This document shows, piece after piece, positions 16,500 through 23,347 of a stretch of 47,131 nucleotides of DNA. Positions within the stretch are counted from its first letter, which is position 1. Each line of letters begins with the position of its first letter. This stretch comes from Amycolatopsis keratiniphila subsp. keratiniphila (GTDB lineage: Bacteria > Actinomycetota > Actinomycetes > Mycobacteriales > Pseudonocardiaceae), in the NCBI RefSeq assembly GCF_001620365.2, contig NZ_LQMT02000012.1, forward strand, positions 315,197 to 362,327, given 5' to 3'. The translations under genes were made by a program, and so were the position numbers. A model generated the notes under the pieces. The model saw nothing but the letters and a program-made list of their open reading frames with translations, was not told the origin of the DNA and searched no databases.

Positions 16500-17638
16500 G
16501 GCCGCGCGATCTTCCCGTCCCGCATCTCCGCGATGAGCGAAGCGACGACGGCGCGCAGGCTGCCGTTGTACTGCTTCGCCACCGCGCGCTGACGCAGGTA
16601 GCTGGGCCCGTAGGCCAGGATGGTCTCCACCGACCGCAGCTCGTCGGCGCAGTCCAGGCGCCGGGCCACCGGTTCCAGCCGGTTCAGCAGGTCGTAGGTG
16701 TCGTCGGTGACGAGCCGCTCGTTGCCCGCCGCGTCGAGGATGACGATCGCGTCGACGCCGTACCGCGCCGCGCGCCACTTGTTCTCCTGGACGTGCCACG
16801 GCGGCAGCGTCGGCAGGATCTCGCCGTCGTCGAGGCGGGCGCTGAAGTCGTCGACCAGGCATTGCGTCAGCGCGGAGATCGCGCCGACCTCCTCCAGCGT
16901 CGGCAGCCCGTCGCACACCCGCATCTCGACCGTCCCGAAATGCGGGGCGGGCCGGATGTCCCAGCGGATCTCGGAGAAATGGTCGATCACGCCCGTGGTG
17001 AACATGTCGTCGACGTAGCTCTCCAGCTCGGTCCACTTCCGGAACTGGAACGGCAGCCCGGCCGTCGGCAGCTGCTGGAACATCAGCGCGCGGTTCGACG
17101 CGTACCCGGTGTCCTCCGCGCCCCAGTACGGCGAAGACGCCGAAAGCGCTTGCAGATGCGGCGCGTACTTGAGCAGGGCGTCGAGGATGGGCAGGGCCTT
17201 GTCGCGGTGGTCGACGCCGACGTGCACGTGGACGCCGTAGATCAGCATCTGCCGTCCCCACCACTGGGTCCGGTCGATGAGCTTGGCGTAGCGCTCCTTG
17301 TCCGTGACCTTCTGCTGGTACCAGGTCGAGAACGGATGCGACCCGGCGGAGAACAGCTCGACGCCCAGCGGGTCCAGCACCGAATGCACCACGTCCAGCG
17401 AGGTGTTCAGATCGGCCTTCACCTCGGCGATCGTGTCGCAGATCCCGCTGATCACCTCGATGGTGTTGAGCAGCAGTTCCTGTTTGATCTTCGGATGCTC
17501 CTCCTCGCCGTCGGGCCGGACGGCGTCGAGCACCTGTTCCGCGACCGACGAGAGCTCGCCGGTCCGCCGGTCGACGAGGGCGAGTTCCCATTCCGCGCCG
17601 ACCGTCGACCGGCGCGAGGGAGTGAAGTCGATCTTCAT
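16496..17638 (-). CDS. Carboxylate-amine ligase, YbdK/GCS2 family
   Basis: This 380-aa protein belongs to the glutamate-cysteine ligase type 2 family. It shows VGAEWELALVD near the N-terminus, KQELLLNTIEVISG near 52, YGVHVHVGV near 135 and RPAPHFGTVEMRVCD near 230. YbdK-like members form gamma-glutamyl amides with weak glutamate-cysteine ligase activity; the physiological amine is unknown. In mycothiol-making actinobacteria glutathione synthesis is not expected, so calling it gshA would be unsafe. It is the last gene of a three-gene minus-strand operon beginning with the hydrolase at 18917. Confidence 0.88.
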   Translation of the reverse strand: MKIDFTPSRRSTVGAEWELALVDRRTGELSSVAEQVLDAVRPDGEEEHPKIKQELLLNTIEVISGICDTIAEVKADLNTSLDVVHSVLDPLGVELFSAGSHPFSTWYQQKVTDKERYAKLIDRTQWWGRQMLIYGVHVHVGVDHRDKALPILDALLKYAPHLQALSASSPYWGAEDTGYASNRALMFQQLPTAGLPFQFRKWTELESYVDDMFTTGVIDHFSEIRWDIRPAPHFGTVEMRVCDGLPTLEEVGAISALTQCLVDDFSARLDDGEILPTLPPWHVQENKWRAARYGVDAIVILDAAGNERLVTDDTYDLLNRLEPVARRLDCADELRSVETILAYGPSYLRQRAVAKQYNGSLRAVVASLIAEMRDGKIARP

Positions 17639-17658
17639 CTTCCGAATTGTCCGGCAGA

Positions 17659-18150
17659 TCAGACCTGGGCGCCGTTGTGCGGATCCGCGCCGGGCGGCGG
17701 CCCCTGGCGCACCCGCAGCAGGAGCAGGGCGATCGCGGTCGCGAGGGCGAGGATCCCGAGCGGCGTGCCGAGCCGGGTGCCCATGCCGATCAGGGTGGGC
17801 GCGATCAGCAGCAGCAGGCCGAGCAGGAAGAACAACAGGACGATGAACGCACCCTTGCGCGGACGCGGCAGGGGCGGCGGCTCGGGCGGCACGAAATGGC
17901 CCTCGTCGTCGCCCGGCCCGGCCGGGTCGTCCTCGAAGAGGGTCTTGTCCCAGCTGGTGCCGCCGCCGCGCCAGCCCGGTTCGGGTTCGGCGTCCGACGG
18001 CTCGGGCCGGGGAGTCTTCTCGGCGGGCTTCTCCGCCGGTTTCCCCGGGTCGTCGTCCGGGAACAGGCCGACACCCTCCGCACGGAGGTCGGCCACGATC
18101 TCGGCGAACGTCGCGTCGACGTCCTCCGGCCCGTCCTTGCCTCTGCTCAT
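17659..18150 (-). CDS. Membrane protein with acidic N-terminal region, unknown
   Basis: This 163-aa protein has a soluble, acidic and Pro-rich N-terminal half (PDDDPGKPAEKPAEKTPRPEPSD) followed by two adjacent membrane helices (about 100-118 and 123-142) and a short basic tail. I do not recognise the family. The ATG at 18150 overlaps the stop of the alpha/beta hydrolase gene (ATGA), and the stop lies 20 bases before the YbdK-like ligase start. It may help place one of these enzymes at the membrane; that is inference. Confidence 0.75.
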   Translation of the reverse strand: MSRGKDGPEDVDATFAEIVADLRAEGVGLFPDDDPGKPAEKPAEKTPRPEPSDAEPEPGWRGGGTSWDKTLFEDDPAGPGDDEGHFVPPEPPPLPRPRKGAFIVLLFFLLGLLLLIAPTLIGMGTRLGTPLGILALATAIALLLLRVRQGPPPGADPHNGAQV

Positions 18151-18917
18151 CCGGCGTCCACCTGTCCCGCCCGGCGCACGGACCGGGCGAAGTCCACCGT
18201 ACGCGTGAAGATCAGGCCCGCGTCGTGGTCCTGGGTGGCGACGTGGAAGCTGTTCTCCAGCACCACCTCGGTCACGTCGTCGCTGCCGATCCCGTCCAGG
18301 ATCACCCGGGAGTTGACCGGCTCCACGATGTGGTCGACGGCCGAGTGGAGCAGCAGCACCGGCTGGGTCACCTTGCGCAGATCCGCGCGGGTGAGTTTCC
18401 ACAGCTTCGCCAGGCTCGCCGCGGCGCGCACGGGCGTCCGCGAGTAGGCCAGCTCGGACTCGCCGGGCTTCGCGATGTCGTTGGCCACGCCCGGGACCGA
18501 GGGCAGGATCCGCGACAGGACGGGCAGGAGCTTGGCGTCCCAGCGCAGTGTCATGACCGACGGGTTCACCAGGACGATGCCGGCGATCCGGTCGCCGAAC
18601 TCCTCGGCCAGCCGCAGCGTCAGCGTCCCGCCCATCGACATCCCGGCGACGAACACCGTCTCGCAGGTCGCGAAGAGTGCCAGCAGCTCTTCGCGGACCG
18701 CGCCGTACCAGTCCTCCCAGCCTGTCCGGTTCATGTCCTGCCACCGGGTCCCGTGCCCGGGGAGCAGCGGGCAGCGCACCGTGTAACCGGCTTCGGCCAG
18801 ATGGTCGCCCCACGGCCGCATACTCGCGGGAGTGCCGGTGAATCCGTGGCACAGCAGGAACCCTGCTTCGGTTGAACCGGTGTGAGCGAACGGTTCCGCG
18901 CCGGCGAGGACGGCCAT
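18147..18917 (-). CDS. Alpha/beta hydrolase, carboxylesterase/monoacylglycerol lipase-like
   Basis: This 256-aa protein has an oxyanion-hole motif HGFTGTPASMRPW near 24-36, the nucleophile elbow GMSMGG at about 92-97 (Ser94), an acid-containing segment LLLHSAVDHIVEPVNS and the catalytic His in NSFHVATQDHD. Its arrangement resembles short-chain carboxylesterases of the Est30/MGL type acting on acyl esters. There is no signal peptide. The ATG at 18917 has a GGAAGG site. It is the first gene of a three-gene operon and is divergent from the acyltransferase at 19134. Confidence 0.88.
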   Translation of the reverse strand: MAVLAGAEPFAHTGSTEAGFLLCHGFTGTPASMRPWGDHLAEAGYTVRCPLLPGHGTRWQDMNRTGWEDWYGAVREELLALFATCETVFVAGMSMGGTLTLRLAEEFGDRIAGIVLVNPSVMTLRWDAKLLPVLSRILPSVPGVANDIAKPGESELAYSRTPVRAAASLAKLWKLTRADLRKVTQPVLLLHSAVDHIVEPVNSRVILDGIGSDDVTEVVLENSFHVATQDHDAGLIFTRTVDFARSVRRAGQVDAG

Positions 18918-19059
18918 GCGATCGCCTTCCGTGAGAGCTGGGTAGGTCTACTATGTTCGCACGACCGGAGCGGCTTGTGGGGCCCCGCTCTCACTTCGAA
19001 AATCGGGCCGGATCGGGTGTGAGATCCGTCGCTGGGTGCGGGTAACCGGGTGGACTTCG

Positions 19060-19088
19060 TTGTGCCTGGGGTGCGCGATTCGTAGTCT
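19060..19088 (+). promoter_or_regulatory. Candidate promoter of the acyltransferase gene
   Basis: A -35-like TTGTGC (19060-19065) and a -10-like TAGTCT (19083-19088) are separated by 17 bases. Transcription would begin near 19095, about 40 bases before the GTG start, leaving room for the AGGAGG site at 19118-19123. Confidence 0.5.
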
Positions 19089-19133
19089 TGACCATCGGGC
19101 GCAGGGGTTGAGCTGCTAGGAGGAGTTTTCGCA

Positions 19134-19895
19134 GTGCTGTACTGGCTCATGAAACACGTGTTTATCGGGCCACTGCTCAAGGCGCTGTGGCCCACCAAAG
19201 TCGTCGGCGCGGAGAACATCCCCGACGACGGCGGCGCGATCCTCGCGGGCAACCACCTCGCGGTGGCCGACTCCTTCTTCATGCCGCTGCGCGTCAAGCG
19301 CAAGGTGACCTTCCCGGCCAAATCGGAGTACTTCACCGAAAAGGGCTTCAAGGGCCTGCTGAAGAAGTGGTTCTTCACCGGCGTCGGCCAGTTCCCGATC
19401 GACCGCTCCGGCGGGAACGCCGCGCAGGCCGCGCTCGACACCGCGACCCGGCTGGTCCGCGAAGGTCACCTCCTCGGCATCTACCCCGAAGGCACCCGGT
19501 CCCCGGACGGCCGCCTGTACAAGGGCAAGACCGGCGTCGCGCGGATCGCGCTCGAATCCGGCGGCGTCGTGGTCCCGGTCGCCATGATCGGCACCGACAA
19601 GGTCAACCCGATCGGCTCGAAGATGTGGTGGCCGCGCCGCCTCGAGATCCGCTTCGGCAAGCCGCTCGACTTCTCGCGCTACGAGGGCCTCGCCGGCGAC
19701 CGCTTCATCGAGCGGTCCATCACCGACGAGATCATGTACGCGCTCATGGAGCTCTCCGGCCAGGAGTACGTGGACATCTACGCCGCCAAGGCGAAGGAAC
19801 TGCTCGCCGCCGAGGAGGCGGGAGTCCGGCCCAAGGTGCCCGCGCAGGCCTCCGCCCAGGACGTGGCCCGTATCCCGGACACCAAGGTCGGCTGA
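19134..19895 (+). CDS. plsC: 1-acylglycerol-3-phosphate acyltransferase-like (PlsC family)
   Basis: This 253-aa protein transfers an acyl group to a lysophospholipid or related acceptor. The catalytic block is NHLAVADSFF (H-x4-D, about 41-50), the glycerophosphate-binding block is YPEGTRSPDGRLYKGKTG (about 117-134), and a third block, VVPVAMIG, follows. The N-terminal hydrophobic segment MLYWLMKHVFIGPLLKAL could associate with the membrane. The GTG start at 19134 lies 10 bases after AGGAGG. The position next to exoribonuclease AS parallels mycobacterial Rv2182c/Rv2179c (from memory). The exact acceptor lipid is unknown. Confidence 0.88.
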   Translation: MLYWLMKHVFIGPLLKALWPTKVVGAENIPDDGGAILAGNHLAVADSFFMPLRVKRKVTFPAKSEYFTEKGFKGLLKKWFFTGVGQFPIDRSGGNAAQAALDTATRLVREGHLLGIYPEGTRSPDGRLYKGKTGVARIALESGGVVVPVAMIGTDKVNPIGSKMWWPRRLEIRFGKPLDFSRYEGLAGDRFIERSITDEIMYALMELSGQEYVDIYAAKAKELLAAEEAGVRPKVPAQASAQDVARIPDTKVG

Positions 19896-19915
19896 GGCCC
19901 CACTAGGGTTCTCCG

Positions 19916-20401
19916 GTGCGCTTTTTCTACGACACCGAATTCATTGAGGACGGCGTGACCATCGATCTGGTGTCGATCGGTGTCGTGGACGAAAGAGGCC
20001 GCGAGTTCTACGCGGTCTCGACCGATTTCGATCCCGGCAAGGCCGGCCCCTGGGTCCGCGACAACGTGCTCCCGAAACTCCCGTCGCCCGCCGACCCGGC
20101 GTGGCGCAGCCGCGAGAAGATCCGCACGGACCTGCTCGAGTTCTTCGGCAAACCGCCCGGCGGGATCGAACTGTGGGCCTGGTTCGCCGCCTACGACCAC
20201 GTCGCGCTGGCACAGCTGTGGGGGCCGATGCCCGCGCTGCCGCGCCAGCTGCCGCGCTTCACCCGTGACCTGCGGCAACGCTGGGAGGACGCGGGCAAGC
20301 CGAAGCTGCCGTCGGCCCCGGACGACCAGCACGACGCGCTGGCGGACGCGCGGCACAACTATCAGCGGTGGCAGATCATCGAGTCCTACTGGCACCGGTA
20401 G
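19916..20401 (+). CDS. 3'-5' exoribonuclease, polyA-specific AS type
   Basis: This 161-aa protein begins MRFFYDTEFIEDG, with the first two acidic DEDDh-type residues in DTEF, and ends with DDQHDALADARHN, which supplies the late His and Asp of the RNase-T-like active site. It corresponds to the polyadenylate-specific 3'-exoribonuclease AS family (M. tuberculosis Rv2179c type). It should degrade RNA 3' ends in the cytoplasm with two metal ions. The GTG at 19916 follows the acyltransferase stop by 20 bases, and a terminator hairpin follows 10 bases after the stop. Confidence 0.9.
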   Translation: MRFFYDTEFIEDGVTIDLVSIGVVDERGREFYAVSTDFDPGKAGPWVRDNVLPKLPSPADPAWRSREKIRTDLLEFFGKPPGGIELWAWFAAYDHVALAQLWGPMPALPRQLPRFTRDLRQRWEDAGKPKLPSAPDDQHDALADARHNYQRWQIIESYWHR

Positions 20402-20411
20402 GCGCTTGAGC

Positions 20412-20462
20412 GCGTGAAGGCCCCCTTCCCTCGGCTGAGCCGAGGGAAGGGGGCCTTCACGC
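20412..20462. terminator. Perfect 24-bp hairpin, GAAGGCCCCC family
   Basis: Arms at 20412-20435 and 20439-20462 pair without a mismatch around a TGA loop. The element lies 10 bases after the exoribonuclease stop. Its GTGAAGGCCCCCTT arm is the dispersed family also seen, shorter or degenerate, at 9424, 23234 and 28946. Confidence 0.85.
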
Positions 20463-20504
20463 GGGGCCGTCGTGGCTGGTGGGGCAGGAGTTGCCGGGCC
20501 CGGC

Positions 20505-20553
20505 CGTGAAGGACTCCTTGAGGGAGCCAGAGTCCCTCAAGGAGTCCTTCACG
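20505..20553. repeat. Perfect 21-bp inverted repeat (GTGAAGGACTCC type)
   Basis: Arms 20505-20525 and 20533-20553 are perfectly complementary around a seven-base loop. The core GTGAAGG is shared with the neighbouring family, but the rest differs, so it looks like a sister type. No gene is associated with it. The remaining bases 20554-20770 hold an isolated ATGAGTCCTTCACC fragment of the same kind and no gene. Confidence 0.75.
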
Positions 20554-20771
20554 ACCACCGCTTCCCTGCGCTCAGGGGCCAGTCAAGCCGGGTTCGCGCG
20601 TTCAGACCGAGCGCCGGACCACACTGGTCCCGCGGAAGGTAGGAATGAGTCCTTCACCAGGACATCGGCCTGACGATCCTGCGGTGAAGGGCGCCATCCC
20701 CGCGTGCCACGCGGCGAAAGCTCCCTTCGCAACACGAGACGCGAGCCCCTCCACCCCGAGTGCCGTGCAAT

Positions 20772-20812
20772 AACGGTCCTTTCCTTGCGAAATTTGCGAG
20801 GAAAGGACCGTT
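20772..20812 (-). terminator. GGTCCTTTCC-family hairpin after the DAHP synthase gene
   Basis: AACGGTCCTTTCC pairs with GGAAAGGACCGTT, with an inner stem around GCGAAATTTGC and one mismatch. It lies 22 bases beyond the stop of the minus-strand DAHP synthase gene. An almost identical element follows pyruvate kinase at 31448-31490, including the trailing CCTAGCGT. Confidence 0.85.
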
Positions 20813-20833
20813 CCTAGCGTTCGAGAGGGGCAC

Positions 20834-21910
20834 TCAGCGGCGTGAGTCGACAGCCTCGGCGAGGGTGTCCAGCAGCTCCGCCGTCGTCTCCCACCCGAGG
20901 CAGGCGTCCGTGATCGACTGCCCGTACGTCAGCGAAGCGGCAGACCCCAGCGTCAGGTCCTGGCGCCCCTCCACCAGGAAGCTTTCCAGCATCAGCCCCG
21001 CGATGCCCCGCTCACCGGCCCCGATCCGCCCGGCGAGCTCGCGCACGACCGAAGCCTGCCGCACGTGGTCCTTCGCGCTGTTGCCGTGGCTCGCGTCGAT
21101 GATCACGCGTTCCGGCAGTCCTGACTTCGCCAGCCGCGCCAGCGTGTCGGCCACCGTCGCGGGGTCGTAGTTCGGCCCGGCGGAGCTGCCGCGGAGAATC
21201 ACGTGGCAGTCCTCGTTGCCCGCCGTGGTGATCAAAGCGGCGAGGCCATCGGGGTTGATCCCGGCGAAGACGTGGCTCGCGCCGGCCGCGCGGGTGGCGT
21301 CGACGGCGACCTGGACGTCGCCCTCGGTCGAGTTCTTGATCCCGACCGGCATCGACAGCGCGCTGCACAGCTGCCGGTGCACCTGGCTCGCCGCGGTCCG
21401 CGCGCCGATGGAACCCCAGGTCACGGTGTCGGAGATGAACTGCGGGGTGATCGGGTCGAGGAATTCGCAGCCCACCGGCAGGCCGAGCGCGGAGATGTCG
21501 AGCAGCAGTTTGCGCGCCATCCGGAGGCCCTGGTTGACCTCGTAGGTGCCGTCGAGACCGGGGTCGTTGATGAGGCCCTTCCAGCCGAGCGTGGTCCGCG
21601 GCTTCTCGAAGTAGACGCGCATGACGATGTGCAGGTCGCGGCGGTGTTCTTCGGCTTTCGCGGCGAGACGGCGGGCGTAGTCGAGCGCGGCGTCCGCGTC
21701 GTGCACCGAGCAGGGCCCGACGACGACGAGGAGCCGGTCGTCCCGGCCGTCGAGGATGTCGACGGCCGAGGCCCGCCCGGCTAGGACGGTATCGGCGATT
21801 TCCGCCGTCATCGGATGTTCGTGCCGCAGCATCGCGGGCGACAGCAGCGGGCTGATGGCCGCCGTGCGGTGCCCGTCGAGGGCGATCAGGGTGTCAGCGG
21901 AGGGAGACAT
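20834..21910 (-). CDS. aroG: 3-deoxy-7-phosphoheptulonate synthase, type I (AroFGH class)
   Basis: This 358-aa enzyme condenses phosphoenolpyruvate with erythrose 4-phosphate, the first step of the shikimate pathway. Type I landmarks are VVGPCSVHD (about 67-75), RVYFEKPRTTLGWKGLINDP (about 97-116), a GIKNSTEGD segment near 198 and IIDASHGNSAKDH near 273. The E. coli-like N-terminal extension, which carries feedback sites in that group, is present, so aromatic amino acid inhibition is likely. Many actinobacteria rely on a type II enzyme, so this is probably an additional isoenzyme. The ATG at 21910 has AAAGGA upstream, held in a hairpin; see the leader ORF at 21992-22057. Confidence 0.93.
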   Translation of the reverse strand: MSPSADTLIALDGHRTAAISPLLSPAMLRHEHPMTAEIADTVLAGRASAVDILDGRDDRLLVVVGPCSVHDADAALDYARRLAAKAEEHRRDLHIVMRVYFEKPRTTLGWKGLINDPGLDGTYEVNQGLRMARKLLLDISALGLPVGCEFLDPITPQFISDTVTWGSIGARTAASQVHRQLCSALSMPVGIKNSTEGDVQVAVDATRAAGASHVFAGINPDGLAALITTAGNEDCHVILRGSSAGPNYDPATVADTLARLAKSGLPERVIIDASHGNSAKDHVRQASVVRELAGRIGAGERGIAGLMLESFLVEGRQDLTLGSAASLTYGQSITDACLGWETTAELLDTLAEAVDSRR

Positions 21911-21949
21911 CGCGGGTCTGGTTCCTTTCGAAAGGGATACCGACCCGCG
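21911..21949 (-). promoter_or_regulatory. Hairpin sequestering the aroG ribosome binding site
   Basis: An outer stem of eight bases (21911-21918 with 21942-21949, CGCGGGTC/GACCCGCG) encloses an inner palindrome CCTTTCGAAAGG (21924-21935). On the minus strand the AAAGG of the aroG ribosome binding site is the 3' half of the inner stem, and the outer stem abuts the ATG. Folded, it should block initiation. Confidence 0.65.
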
Positions 21950-21957
21950 GGAACTCG

Positions 21958-21983
21958 CCGAGCCGGTGGGAAATCCGGCTCGG
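21958..21983 (-). promoter_or_regulatory. Hairpin between leader ORF and aroG
   Basis: Nine-base arms CCGAGCCGG and CCGGCTCGG enclose an eight-base loop, starting eight bases downstream of the leader ORF stop. It may act as an attenuator/terminator, or as a partner in alternative pairing with the ribosome-binding-site hairpin at 21911-21949. No U tract follows. Confidence 0.55.
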
Positions 21984-21991
21984 GGTGGAGG

Positions 21992-22057
21992 TCAGCGCAG
22001 GTTCACGCCGCCGTGCCCACCCGGGGCCGGCTTCGTAAACCAGAAATAGCGCTGCAC
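21992..22057 (-). CDS. Aromatic leader peptide upstream of aroG, 21 aa
   Basis: A GTG-initiated frame of 21 codons reads MQRYFWFTKPAPGGHGGVNL plus Arg and stops at TGA (21992-21994). Four consecutive codons specify Tyr-Phe-Trp-Phe (TAT TTC TGG TTT), all products of the pathway that begins with the downstream enzyme. Two hairpins lie between its stop and the aroG start. A short aromatic-rich ORF in this position is the classic arrangement of ribosome-mediated attenuation. There is no strong Shine-Dalgarno site, so the leader may be leaderless or weakly translated. It is too short for standard gene finders. Confidence 0.75.
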   Translation of the reverse strand: MQRYFWFTKPAPGGHGGVNLR

Positions 22058-22193
22058 GGGGCCAAGCTAGCACATCCGCCGCGCGTACCGATTCCCGAGG
22101 TGGTCCGCCCTGCACCGATCCAGAGAACTGCCGCTACGCTGGCGTCGGGACATGTGACTGTCATCTCTACGGAACACAAGACGGAGGCTTCTG

Positions 22194-23219
22194 ATGCGTG
22201 TCGGTGTGCTGACCGGCGGTGGGGACTGCCCGGGGCTCAACGCGGTGATCCGCGGTGTGGTGCGCAAGGGCATCGAGGTGCACGGCTGGGACATCGTCGG
22301 GTTCCGCAACGGCTGGAACGGTCCCCTCACCGGGGACAGCCGCCCGCTCGGCCTGAACGACGTCGAGGACATCCTGACCCGCGGCGGCACGATCCTGCGC
22401 TCGTCGCGGACCAACCCGTACAAGGTCGACGGCGGCGTCGACAAGATCAAGGCCGTGCTCGCCGAGCAGCAGGTCGACGCGCTGATCGCGATCGGCGGCG
22501 AGGACACCCTCGGCGTCGCGAAGCGGCTCACGGACGACGGCGTCGGCGTCGTCGGGGTGCCCAAGACGATCGACAACGACCTCGGCGCCACCGACTACAC
22601 GTTCGGCTTCGACACGGCCGTCTCGATCGCCACCGAGGCCATCGACCGGTTGCACACCACGGCCGAGTCGCACCACCGCGCGCTGGTCGTCGAGGTCATG
22701 GGGCGGCACGCGGGCTGGATCGCGCTGCACTCGGGCCTCGCCGGCGGTGCGAGCGTGATCCTGGTGCCGGAGCGGCACTTCAGTGTCGACCAGGTCGTCT
22801 CGTGGGTCGAGCGCCGCTTCGAGAAGGAGTACGCGCCGATCATCGTGGTCGCCGAGGGCGCGCTGCCCGAGGGCGGCGAGGAGAAGCTGCTGACCGGGGA
22901 GAAGGACGCCTTCGGGCACGTCCGGCTCGGCGGTATCGGCACCTGGCTGGCCGACGAGATCGCCGCCCGCACCGGCAAGGAGTCGCGTGCCGTCGTGCTC
23001 GGGCACGTCCAGCGCGGCGGCACCCCGACGGCGTACGACCGCGTGCTCGCCACCCGGTTCGGCCTCAACGCCGTCGACGCCGTGGCCGACGGCGACTTCG
23101 GCGTGATGGTGGCGTTGCGCGGCACCGACATCGTCCGCGTCAAGCTCGCCGAGGCGACCGCCGAACTGAAGACCGTCCCGGTCGAACGGTACGAAGAGGC
23201 CGAGGTCTTCTTCGGCTGA
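22194..23219 (+). CDS. pfkA: 6-phosphofructokinase, probably pyrophosphate-dependent
   Basis: This 341-aa PfkA-family enzyme phosphorylates fructose 6-phosphate. The phosphate-donor loop TGGGDCPGLNAVIRG lies at 7-21, the catalytic loop is PKTIDND (123-129) and the sugar-binding MGRHAGW lies near 170. At the donor-specificity position it has GGEDT (101-105), with Asp104, and Lys124. Family studies associate Asp104 plus Lys124 with use of pyrophosphate and Gly104 with ATP. Amycolatopsis methanolica has a known PPi-dependent enzyme of about this length. PPi use is therefore likely but not proven. A terminator follows 14 bases after the stop. Confidence 0.92.
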   Translation: MRVGVLTGGGDCPGLNAVIRGVVRKGIEVHGWDIVGFRNGWNGPLTGDSRPLGLNDVEDILTRGGTILRSSRTNPYKVDGGVDKIKAVLAEQQVDALIAIGGEDTLGVAKRLTDDGVGVVGVPKTIDNDLGATDYTFGFDTAVSIATEAIDRLHTTAESHHRALVVEVMGRHAGWIALHSGLAGGASVILVPERHFSVDQVVSWVERRFEKEYAPIIVVAEGALPEGGEEKLLTGEKDAFGHVRLGGIGTWLADEIAARTGKESRAVVLGHVQRGGTPTAYDRVLATRFGLNAVDAVADGDFGVMVALRGTDIVRVKLAEATAELKTVPVERYEEAEVFFG

Positions 23220-23233
23220 GCCCCGTTTCAGGA

Positions 23234-23275
23234 GAAGGCCCCTTACATCGTGCTGACCTCGGGTAAGGGGCCTTC
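23234..23275 (+). terminator. Hairpin terminator with T-rich tail after pfkA
   Basis: Arms GAAGGCCCCTTAC (23234-23246) and GTAAGGGGCCTTC (23263-23275) pair perfectly around a 16-base loop. GCTTTTCTTG follows, making it the most canonical rho-independent terminator in the window. Confidence 0.85.
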
Positions 23276-23347
23276 GCTTTTCTTGCGGTCCCGCCGTCGC
23301 GGCGAGTTGAATCGTCCACCTGGGGGATCAGGGGTGGAAGGGCGGCG

